A DNA stretch of 64,000 nucleotides from the NCBI RefSeq assembly GCF_001949145.1, contig NW_019091362.1:10787306-10851305 (forward strand), in the 5' to 3' direction. Shown here piece by piece: positions 36,252 through 46,399 of this stretch (positions within the stretch are counted from its first letter, which is position 1; each line of letters starts with the position of its first letter). This stretch comes from Acanthaster planci (Eukaryota; Echinodermata; Asteroidea; Valvatida; Acanthasteridae). The translations under genes and the position numbers were made by a program. The notes under the pieces were generated by a model. The model did not search any database. It was not told the origin of the DNA and saw only the letters and a list, made by a program, of their open reading frames with translations.

Positions 36252-36394
36252 GGTCAGGAGAGTCGAATTGGCGATGATTCCAAAGAAGGCAATGATAAGC
36301 ACAACTACCGAGTCCCATTTCCACGGCACTACGATCGACATGCTCCGGTCGCCAATGGATCCCAAACTGTACATGTAGTCTCCAAAGTCAAAAC
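36252..36394 (-). CDS. GPCR-C upstream exon: N-terminus and TM1
   Basis: This 143-base exon follows the acceptor CTTGTGCAG (phase 1) and ends at ACC|GTAAGT (phase 0). It encodes FDFGDY, a short extracellular part, the pre-TM1 PWKW and TM1 through IIANSTLLT, including the conserved TM1 Asn. Its length and both phases equal those of the GPCR-D exon at 45328-45470. Joined to the main exon it gives STLLT-VILGNQ, a normal TM1/intracellular-loop-1 junction. The start codon is not placed: the frame is open upstream to an ATG at 36479, which would require not using the acceptor; otherwise a small first exon lies further upstream. The sequence at 37200-37140 (minus) resembles the GPCR-D first-exon region but shows no donor. 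Confidence 0.82.
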
Positions 36395-37209
36395 CTGCAC
36401 AAGAATCCAATGAGATGGGTTTGACATCAGTTTGTATTTTCGTAGTGATAATATAATATGGAAAACTGGGTGCTTTCATTTTTCCCTATGCGTGTACACA
36501 GTGATGCTGTCCAAGAGTTTGAAGAGACACCGTTTTGTACCGATACAGGGCATTTTTTTTAGCCGGGGTTAGGGGAAGGAGAACACACCTCTCCCTTCTT
36601 CCTTTTGCCAGAATTTACCGGGCAGGAGGGCACGAGCCTCAGGGATCTGCGCTCAGGAGTAACTTATTCTTGTACTTTTGTCACCAGCGTTTGTGAGATG
36701 CAGTTCCCACACTTCATTGACCGGATTATATTGGTTGCGCATGACATAAAAGAGCAGAGAGATAAACTATTTTAAATTACAAGAAGAAATGTTTCAAAAT
36801 TCCGCTACATGTATTGATATGCATATTGAATTAATTGAGGAAATGAAAGGGGGCAGATTAAAGCGAATGTACAAAAGGCATAGAATTTGCTGAATTGGAG
36901 ACTTTTGTCTTGGAATCTTCTGAGATAGCACGTACGGGACAAGCTACAAAATGAAGTTTTAATCGTTTTCAGAATCTCACATTGATAATTTGATAAATCA
37001 CAGCGATACAGAGTGTGAGAGTTTTGCAGACTGGATACGAAAAGCTTAACCCCAAAGACAGTGTTATGCTTGTACTTGAGTGAAATGGCAGAAAACAATG
37101 TTCTGAGGTAACGTTTGTCGAAACTCATTCAAAACCCCGGCAGAGTCATGTCCGCATTAAACCAAGCAAAGGAAATCAGCGTAGCTATGTTAGCTGTCAT
37201 AGCTTTTCC

Positions 37210-40200
37210 TTGTTTACACAGATTCACAGGACACGTCTGAAATATCAAACTCAAGACGTTTCCTGAGCCACCGGCTATCAAACTGAAGCTGTGCTACACT
37301 CCAGCATCCTGCATAAACACCATGCTCATTGTACACTGTGCATGAAATGTACAATGAACATGTTTTGTGTTAATGCCAATTGCTCTGAGCCTTTTTTGAG
37401 TGGTAGGTTCTTTATATGCATACGCACTTCAGGTGTGCAGTCTTTTTGGAGATGGCGAATTCAAAACGCAGCTCGCCATAATTATAGCACTATATGAACA
37501 TAAATATGCAATTAGCCCTCCGTTGAAATTGTTTTGCATAGCCCTTTACAGCTGTGGCACTGTGTGAGAATTATATTGTCACAAGAAATTAAGCATCCAC
37601 GTCAGTCCCCACTGTTGCATAGATAGAGGCCGTAGGCCTACGTTAAATTTCAAAGAAGTCCAAACGTTTGGTACTTTATTTCCGTCTTTTGACCGAAAGA
37701 AGGGCATTTCCAAACCGGGATTTGGATAACCCTTGCTTATCGCAGGCCCCACTAATGTTAAGAAAACTGCATTACATATACTGTAATTGCGGGGAAACCT
37801 TTTTATGCTGGATATAAAATGCAAGATGTAACTAGTGAAATGCAAGATTCCCAACGCGTAATATCAAATCCGGGAAGCAAGTTTTCTTGCGGTCTCTTGG
37901 CAAACAACCACAACACCATGGCTGAGGTAAGACGTTTTCCACATGCAGGAAAAAAAGCTGAATATATCTCATGCTGAAATACGAATAACACAGCATTTTA
38001 TTACCGAGGATGCTTTTTTTGCAATTCGCTTGTGAACTTGAAGGGTAAGGCGCTGAAGGGTACTTACTTCCATAGCTATCGACTGAATGACTTGATGTAT
38101 TCATACTTGCCCCGTTTACACGTCAGTATTGTTAACCTCGGACGACAACACCAGAACTGCACTGCTTTTCAGTTAGGATGTCTTTATAACATGCTACCCT
38201 GGCCACGCACATCCGGGTTGGTTGAAGTTCGGACGTCATCACTAGTCATTGTTTAACGAAGTACCATTTTGTACATCAGGAGGTATCGCCACATATTTTT
38301 CGCCACATTAAAACAAAAAAGAGACTTGCGATTTGGTAAAAATAACAGCCAATCCAAAATTTCTAATTGTTCATAGTCTATACCTTGACCGTTAATAAGT
38401 GTTTTATGAAAAGAGGGGGAGAGCCACGGGGTAACCAGCTGGCTTCCTAGGTGTTCGTTGGGCTGGTGTAGAAAAATCATCTTTCACCATTTTTCACCCC
38501 GATGTTAAGCCGACCAGCTGAAAATGCCCAGGAACCGAAACAACTCTACCTTTCACCTTTTTTCTTTACGTTAGAAACAAAGACAGAAAAGAAAGTTTTT
38601 CTTCGTTTGTTTTGTTTATTATTTTTGATCTTTCACAAAGTGGCACTGTTAAACAATGCAACTCCCTCAAGTCAGATAGGTCAAGTCAGATTAGCGCAAA
38701 TTTACGTGAATAGATTCAGTTTATACATCACTTCTGGTTTGACGCACATGTAAAAACGTAGCAGACTCTTGATGGATGATGTTTTGATGAGGCAAAAACT
38801 TGTGCATAACAACTCTTTTAGATGAAGATCACAAGTTTTATTCTAAATTCTGCTTGGGGTTGAAGGCCACTAAATAGATTCCTAATGGCCTGCTGTAGAG
38901 CATTTTCGTGATTTTGTTGACTGAAGGGTTTTTTTATTGAAAAAAGGGAGGTTGGAAAGAACCGACGGGAATGGAAGCTTTTTCTTCTGTAACGTCTGGA
39001 CACAGTGGGCCCCTCCAAAGAACTCTCTTTTGCAGTCAGAGTAGGCATGGTTTTTTCAAAATACCATTTGGGTTCAAGAGTGTATTTTAGTATGATTACA
39101 TTTTAGAGGAAACTTCACCAGAAGCCAGCGGTTAACCCATCCAAAATTGAACAGAAAAGTAAAAGATGAGGAAACAAAAGTGAACTTTGATTTGGAGTGT
39201 GCAGGGCAAGCTGACCTATACATGTACTTGTTTTGTCACAGGTAGGGTACATCCCGATCAGTATTTTTCTCACTGCAGCACCAGGGTTCTTTAGTTAGGT
39301 TTTCTGGGAAGGGTTTGGCCTGAATCCAAGGTGGTTACCATAGAGTTCACTTGTGCGTTCTGATAGCATTAGCAGTCGATTCGAGTATGATTCGAGAGAG
39401 TCCTGTCGTGAAGCAAGTTACGTTTTGGATCAAAAAATAAACTTGAGTCCTATTGTTGATATGGAAAGCCTGCATTTTGTGCCCCGTCCTTGACGAGTTC
39501 TCATAAGGTCTTCACTACAGTATTTCTGGGTTTCTTGTTTAGGCTTCGGGTCTAATAGGCCAGTCAATGTGTAGCTGCGTAGTGCAACCACTCGCTGAAA
39601 TTGTCGCCAACCTGTTGACATTACCTAACGGAAGGCGGCAACAACAAGCTCTTGTTCCCTTATTGGCTTTTAACCCAACTAATGGTCATTTCTCTTTTCT
39701 GCCTGAAACTTTTCCCTCCTGAATACACTTTGACCCTTTTGTGCATGTGCGTCTGTCTTGCTCGGTCCTAACTGCCATCAGTGTTACTTCAGACTGTTTG
39801 TGCAAGTTGGAAGTTTTGCAAAACGCAGTGCAGGGAAAGAAATGATAAAACACTGTTCGCTGTAAATCATTGCCGGCACTGTAAAACTGCGCGGTCCAAT
39901 GTCAGTTAGTTAGATATGTTGAATATCTTGATCGAAAACCTATTTTCTGGTGAGACAACGAGGGATCCATAACCTTTTTTTAAACCTTTTAACGAGATGT
40001 TGGGAGGACAGGAAAAGAAATAGCCCTCATAGTGAGTTGTTCTTGTCATAATCGTCTCTTTGAGGGGGTCGTCTCTTACTGTGAGCTTTCCCTAGCGTTT
40101 CCCCTTCCTTGACAATAAGAAGACAGTAAGAATAAGTTTGGCCACTCATTTTGTGTCTTGAGTATGATAATTATCCCACAATTTCCAAATTGTTTCATCT

Positions 40201-41607
40201 GTTCCATTGGAATCTTTTCGATCCCCAGGTTTTGGATCACCCGATTCCTGTGTGTGCAGCGTTACACTCCAATTAAATTTCTCAACATGTATCATTGTCA
40301 AGAGAAGCATAGAGTATTTTGCCAATTTGTTCCCCTCTGACTTCGTCTCTGCATCTCTGATAAGAATGTTGCCTTCCCTATCCAGAGAACATGGGAGTGT
40401 TCCCTGTTCAAACATATTAGTCTCATGCTAGTCTAATAATATTCAAGGAGCTGTCTCTGTAGATACATCGAATTTTGAGACAATGAATCTTCATGGCTTG
40501 CATGGACTGACTCCTAATCCTGAGTTCCATTGTCGTGAATCGGAGTTAGGATCTAATGATAGTGTGCGTTAAACTTGCATGTGTTTCAATTTGAAACAAA
40601 TCAGTGCTTGAGGCCTTGCTAATTTGTTTACATGCATGGTCTGTCCACTGCGCCGAAGTTGTCCTTAATGCATGTAAGGACACAAGGAACCGCGTAAGCT
40701 TAATTTACTTTGTAAAAGTATTTGTGTAATTAATACCCGACGAAGTCGTTCCCTGAACACAGTCATGCTGTAGCAGCTTAGATAACACATTTAAATGTGC
40801 AGTGACGAATTTTCTCGACACGGAGTTCAAATGTGGCGACCAAGCTTTTAAAATTGAACAGTAAAATTGTAAAACGATTTTCCCGTGACGCGTAAACCAC
40901 GTATTTAAATATTAGACCTGGTAGAAAACCTGTAGTTGGTTAATAACGCATCCCATTAGTAACGTTCTATCCGTTTCCAGTAAAGGGGGCGACTGCGCCC
41001 CGCTCCAGAAGTAGAAGATCATGAGCCAGTCAGATGTAGTAAATAGGCATTTACCTCATCCGGAGTAGTTTCTTTATTTTCCACTTCGTTTCCAATAGTA
41101 GCCCACGGATGTAAAACCTCTTTTCCTGTATCCTCATTTGATACAGCAACAGAAAGAAATGAAATTCTATCGTATATTAAGTGTTTATACCAAAGCCTTT
41201 TTGGCCCTAGGTTTTTCAATGCTCGCTGAGAATGATTGCATTCATCATCTACCTCATGCAAAATCGGTCTTATTCCATTTTGATCAGATAAATATGAGGT
41301 GGTGCGAAATGCAACAGTACATGATTATTTGCTCTTCAAGGTAGGAATATTTTAACTGTTTGTATTCACGGTGTGAAGAATTGACTGATTCATACCAGAC
41401 ACCGCCTATTGAAAGCTAAATTAGGAACCAGACATTTTCTCATTGATACATAATTTCACTTTTTTTTTTAGATCTGCTAAAATCTAGTTTAGATCTGATC
41501 CGATATCGAGGGCAAGGCAGCAAGATATGTGTGTGGGGTACTGCTTGACAACCTGAGGACGAGGTTGTATGAGCACAGAAATGCTGCGCCAGAATTTATA
41601 AGTGTAA
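37210..41607. other. Spacer between the two peptide-receptor copies
   Basis: About 4.4 kb with no recognised gene. Two minus-strand frames look somewhat protein-like: 41019-41261 (contains GKEVLHPWATIGNEVENKE before a possible donor GAG|GTAAAT) and 40146-40415 (hydrophilic, ends YHTQDTK). No family is recognised and no consistent splicing could be built, so they are not called as genes. Confidence 0.35.
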
Positions 41608-44495
41608 ATCATAGCAAGGATATTTCTTATGATTCTAGTATACAACTAATTTCCAAAACATGACACAATATGGGTGAGTTGACATTCTGTTTTAGAAAGG
41701 GTTTTCGCATTTACCTTCCCCGCCTTTGGGGGCTTTTTCGACCAGTAAGATGTCGACAATATACGACTTATGCAATAATCGGCCGGTCAAAAAAATCCTT
41801 CTCAGGTCAGTTGCCGCGGCGCTGTACTTCCCCGCTATTATCAAACGAGAATTTTACAGAAAACCCCCTGTACTGATCTCTTAAGGTGGACAACTTCAGA
41901 CTATCACTGGCCTGTATTGTTTGCTACCGGTGGTCATTTCGGCCTTGGGCGATAAAATATTGCGGTCGATTAATTATACGGTGAGGCTGATTGCACCGCC
42001 TCGTGACCATATGGATAAAGAGCAATTGCAGCATTTTGCAAAACTGTGTAGAATTAATTCTTTCCACAATGCAGAGAGTATCTAACGGTAATGTCAGTAA
42101 AATTGGGTCCATGCAATGCATCCACACTTAAGTGAAAAGATTCAAAGACTTTCAGTCGCAAATAGTTTCACATGCTTTAATTTTGATTTCAAGTTGTGGA
42201 AGTAGGACTTACGCTCTAAATGTGAAAGAATGAAAAACCTTGATCTGAGAAGAATGAGTACCTTATAAAAACCACCCGATAAGAGTTTAAAAAAAACCAC
42301 TCTACAAAGAGTTTAAAAAATCATAATCACTCCGAAAGCCTGAAATTTCCACTCTCTTTTAAGGAGACATGTGAAAGACAACGCACAAAAAGGAGCTTTG
42401 TGGCTCCTTTTTATGGCTCCTCTTTTGGTGTGATTTTCACGTTTTTGAGTGGTTTTAACTCTTTTAAGAGTAGTGTTTACTTTTACGGAATGGATTTTTA
42501 AGGGTTTTTAAATTTGCGTTTTTCACTCTTTTGCCTTTGGAGAGTAGCTTGCTAGAACAGTGTTCAAGCAGTTTCACTGTTTTCTTTGGTTTTCGTTCTA
42601 GTGCCTTGGCCAAAAAATAGTAGGTAGTTAGCATGAAACTGTGAGCACATTTATAAAAATCATCCATTGGTTATTCAAGTTTGTTGCATTTAGTGGGTCT
42701 TTTATTATAGAAAAGATAGGATAAGGTTGGCCTTTCTAGTTCATACAATATAACCTGTTCATCATTTCATGTTATCGCAGTGCAAAGCAGTGGGGTTCGG
42801 CCAGACTATCATACAAAAATGCAGTAAGCCCCCACAGTAAGTAAATACAGTCATGAAAAATCTCACAGGAGTATTCACAGTAGTTGGAATCTGACGTACA
42901 ACGTAAGCTTTAGTCACAGTGTACACGCCATTAGGTCAAAGTCATGAATCCTTTCATATAGTATAGCTGAATTTAGTGAGTTTCTGCTCTTTTCCTTTCA
43001 ATTTTACAAGCTTGAAAGGAAGCTCTACAGTTAATAACCGTACTGTAAAAAAAATGCAGTGAGATATACGGTAGCTATATCCGCAGCTCTAATAAAGTGG
43101 TTTTTATTCGAAAACACTGTAACTAGTTTGCTCTAGAAAGAATCTAAAACTTGGTTACATGGTTACCCATGGATCGATTCAAGTTCGGTGATTTAGGTTA
43201 AAGGTTGACGTACTAATACGTATGCTTCCGTAATTATTTAAACATTATTGAAACCATTTAAGTATTCAAGGACTGGCTGAACAAGTGCATTTACGGCCAT
43301 TGACGCTGAGTATAACAATCAGGAACGCATAGCTGTGTAAAGCTTTTATTCAGTGTTGACAGTATTCCCATAAAGCATAAGAGAATACTTGTGTGAATAT
43401 TCAACAGATATAAAACAAGATTTTCCTCCTCTGCTATTAGATCAACTCAGTTCAGTAAGGAGTTTGATGGTGATTTTACAAAAGACATTAACATTTTTGA
43501 ATTTTCCTCTTTTTTGATGTACAGCAATTTCTGTTCTCTTTTACTGTGTTCCTTTTGGAACCCCAAGGTCTTGGAGCGTCACTTAAGTTTTGACATCGAC
43601 GCATTCTGTCTCGCTGACGATTCCATCTTGGTCGAACTCAGCATAACGGTCTAAACGATTGGAAGCCGGTGCCTGCCGGCACAGACGGGACCGAACAAAA
43701 TGCACAAGCGGCTTACGGTGCGCATCGCTGATAGTAAACACCACGATCGGATTCAGCAAGGAATTGACGTAAACCAGGACGTGGGCTATCTCAATAAAGG
43801 TTAAAAATAACGCATAAGAGACCTTGTAAGTCTCGTATATATCTCCGTAGAAGAAATGCAGGATAATGGCATGGTTGGGAAGCCAACAGATTGCAAAAGA
43901 GATGTTGAGAATAAGCACAACTATGGCAAGGCGGCGCCTGGCGCGCACGGTGACCGAGCTGGCTGGCGTGCTTTGCGCCAAAGTAATAGCCGTGCCTACG
44001 TAGCAGCATGTAATCACGAGTAAAGGAATCACATACTTCAGCACGAAACCCGCGGTGAAAAAGCCTCTGGCCACGTAGTCGTGCCACCATGGTAGGACGT
44101 GGCAAATGGAAAGGTATGGGCCATAACGTACGACGGAGGACCACACCAAAACGGGTACAGTCCACGAGAGGGAGAACAGCCAGACGATCAGGAGGATAAA
44201 GATATAGCGTTTGGCGTGTACGTTCCAGCAGATGGAGCAAAATCGCTCAATGCTGACAGCTGTCAGAGACGCAACAGATAGCGCCATGGCTAGGCTCCAC
44301 GAACTGCCGCTGACTTTGCAGAGAAAGTTCCCAAAGGAGTTGTCAGGCCAATTCAAGACGAAGTGATGCACAAGGTCAGAGGGTACGGAAAAGACGAACA
44401 TGATCGTGTCGGCCAGGGCTAAGTTCCCGACTAGGGTGTTGGAAACAGTGCGTAGGTGCTGATTACTTAGAATTACCTGTTAGAGACAAAAAAAG
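41608..44495. repeat. Segmental duplication, copy 2
   Basis: The counterpart of 28875-31740, in the same orientation. It includes the GPCR-D main exon and its 3' flank, plus the foldback counterpart at about 42270-42500. The constant offset of about 12.75 kb shows few net insertions since the duplication. Confidence 0.85.
43583..44476 (-). CDS. GPCR-D main exon: tandem copy of GPCR-C
   Basis: An 894-base exon, exactly the length of its partner, encoding 297 residues plus the stop. The acceptor is CTCTAACAG|GTAATT, phase 0. It has the same signatures: NLALAD in TM2, SIERF at the TM3 end, ICWLP in TM6 and NPIVVF in TM7. By my count it differs from GPCR-C at about 35 of 297 residues. Differences concentrate around the TM6-loop 3-TM7 segment (for example NHAIILHFFYG and YKVSYALFLTFIEIAHV in this copy) and the start of the C-tail, while TM3 and TM4 are almost unchanged. 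No stop or frameshift is seen, so the copy appears functional. The pattern would fit a shifted ligand preference, which is inference. Confidence 0.92.
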   Translation of the reverse strand, partial: VILSNQHLRTVSNTLVGNLALADTIMFVFSVPSDLVHHFVLNWPDNSFGNFLCKVSGSSWSLAMALSVASLTAVSIERFCSICWNVHAKRYIFILLIVWLFSLSWTVPVLVWSSVVRYGPYLSICHVLPWWHDYVARGFFTAGFVLKYVIPLLVITCCYVGTAITLAQSTPASSVTVRARRRLAIVVLILNISFAICWLPNHAIILHFFYGDIYETYKVSYALFLTFIEIAHVLVYVNSLLNPIVVFTISDAHRKPLVHFVRSRLCRQAPASNRLDRYAEFDQDGIVSETECVDVKT

Positions 44496-45084
44496 CTTCG
44501 TGAGAAGAAATTTATGAGTTTGTACAATGACTTCTTGAGGAGGTTTTGATACCCATTCATAGCAGCTAAATGCAAGTTACATTTCGCCTGCCCAGGAAAT
44601 AAAAATCTGAGGATTTTCATTTGTACCGCACGGGAACTTGTCATACGGTAACACATTACAAAAACTGAACAAAAAAAATTAAGGCGCCTTGTTTGACTGT
44701 AGGCCAACATTTTGCCAGTAGACATTCACCTGTTCGAACCAAGGAGATATGAATTTAAGTTTTGAAAAAAACTTAAAACGTAGCTATATGTGCGGCAGCT
44801 GAGACTTAATTCCAAATTATATTGCCACGGCACTGTGTAAGAATGCGAACTCGAATAGTGCCTAGATGATACGTCACTTATCGTGCAAGAAGTGCCCAGA
44901 TTGAAACTCGTCATCAGTGTTCATCTTTTTTGAATTTGTGTGTTGTTTATTGTTCTTTTTCGCCTGTTCAATCTTATGTTAAATTTCAATTGATGCTTTT
45001 GTTTTGTTTTTGTTTGTTTGTTTTTATTTGTTTGTTTGTTGGGTTGTTGGGGGTGTTTGTTTGTTTATTTGTTTGTTTGTTTTG

Positions 45085-45115
<31 letters not shown>

Positions 45116-45327
45116 TGGTGTTGTTTTTGTTTTGCTTTGATTGTTTTTTTTTGTTCACATCCCTGGAGGAATCTTTTCAAAGAGAGGTAAAGTCCATTTG
45201 TTTCAGACTGGTCTGGTTCCTGTTTCCAGTGTAGCAGATTTAAAGCAATCCGCCTAGAGTGCCGCAATTATAGCCACTGCATTTTTGGTGATCATGTATG
45301 GGGCACACGAACATTAGGAAATCATAC
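44477..45327 (-). other. Intron of GPCR-D with a T/G-rich microsatellite
   Basis: An 851-base intron between the donor ATG|GTATGA (45327) and the acceptor at 44477. It carries a TTTG/TTTTG run at about 44995-45150. It lacks the TGACGTCA repeat array found in the GPCR-C intron. Confidence 0.75.
44995..45150. repeat. TTTG / TTTTG microsatellite
   Basis: Alternating runs of TTTG and TTTTG within the GPCR-D intron. The long open frames on both strands here (Phe/Cys/Leu-rich on +, Lys/Asn/Gln-rich on -) are products of the repeat. Confidence 0.95.
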
Positions 45328-45470
45328 CATCAAGAGAGCCAAATTTACGATGGTTCCATACACCGCCATGATAAGCATAACTATTAAGTTCCACTTCCAC
45401 GGCATTTTCAACATAGAGAACGTGTAGTTGGAGGACGCTGAGTTCTCATTGTAATCCCCAAAGTCAAATT
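45328..45470 (-). CDS. GPCR-D upstream exon: N-terminus and TM1
   Basis: Too short for an open-frame listing, but clear by comparison with GPCR-C. It follows the acceptor ATTTGCAG in phase 1 and ends ATG|GTATGA in phase 0, 143 bases. It encodes FDFGDYNENS, an NYT glycosylation site, PWKW before TM1 and TM1 ending IVNLALLM. Only about 20 of 47 aligned residues match the GPCR-C exon, against about 88% for the main exon. Shared landmarks are FDFGDY, PWKW and the TM1 Asn. Splicing to the main exon at 44476 keeps frame. Confidence 0.8.
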
Positions 45471-46255
45471 CTGCAAATGAAATGAACGGAAATGTGTTAT
45501 CGCTTGTTTCACTTCAGAGAGCTATAAAATATGTATACAAAATAAATATACACGTGGTTTTGTTTATTTATTGGGGAGTTGGGGTGTTTGTTTTAGTCAA
45601 AGAGGGACCAAACCTTCCGTATCTTTTGGTAAGCTGTCCCTCCTAGGTCATGACATGAAATGAGCGGGGGAACCTTAAAATCCCCGAATGAAAAAAAAAG
45701 AAATCATGTTTTCACTAAATTTGTGTAGTTAAATGAATGAATTTAATGGGAACAGACGTCAAAATACTGTACGTACAAAACACATGCAAACCAATTTTCC
45801 AAACCAATGTCTCAGATTTGTGTCCAAATGCTTCCAAGCAAACAAACAAAAGAAGAAGAAGAAGAGGGCAGTATTGTAATGGCATCTTTATGCAATCACG
45901 TTGGGAATGAAAATCTTTTGTTATAAATCTGTAGTCCCCATTTTTGTTCATAAGAAAGGGCGCGCTTTGCAAATTGTCAGATTTTCCATTTGAACTACGG
46001 AGGCACTGGAAATATAACTGCGTGCCGGATATCGGTTGTAAAGTGAAGGGTCTCAAAATCCTGAGCAAAAGTAAATTGAACTAAAAACAAGAATCTCAAG
46101 GTCTTACATTTCAGTAGTAGTGGATAGCGATTCTCTCAAAGCTAGATCCAAAACAGATCAAAAACCCACTGCAGACTTCACTAAACAAAATTCTTAAACT
46201 GTCACTCTCTTGCGTGACAAGAACGACTAAAGTAAAGCAAAAGGAAATGATTTAC

Positions 46256-46303
46256 CCATCTGTTCGACTTCCCCAGTACTCGTACAATTACTGTTTGCCG
46301 TTA
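46256..46303 (-). CDS. Possible first coding exon of GPCR-D
   Basis: The minus-strand reading is ..CAG ATG G|GTAAAT. An ATG three bases before a usable donor (46256) would add a phase-1 G to the AA of the next exon, giving Met-Glu-Phe-Asp-Phe-Gly. The upstream in-frame reading (ANSNCTSTGEVEQ) has an N-glycosylation site but no ATG: it begins with ATA where the similar region upstream of GPCR-C (37200) has ATG. The phase fits, but the start is unproven. Confidence 0.3.
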
Positions 46304-46399
46304 TAGCTTTTTGTTAACACAGATACAAAGAAGACTTCGTCTTTATTATCAAATGCAGGATGTTCAAGTTTCCGTAGTCGGGAAGTCAAACTAGAACTC

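Noticed and set aside
43791-44240. 149-codon minus-strand frame inside the GPCR-D main exon
   Set aside because: It is an alternative phase of conserved receptor coding, Arg/His/Leu-rich with no motif. The equivalent in the other copy is shorter, so it is not under selection.
44930-45267. Phe/Cys-rich (+) and Lys/Asn-rich (-) frames
   Set aside because: They are translations of the TTTG/TTTTG microsatellite.
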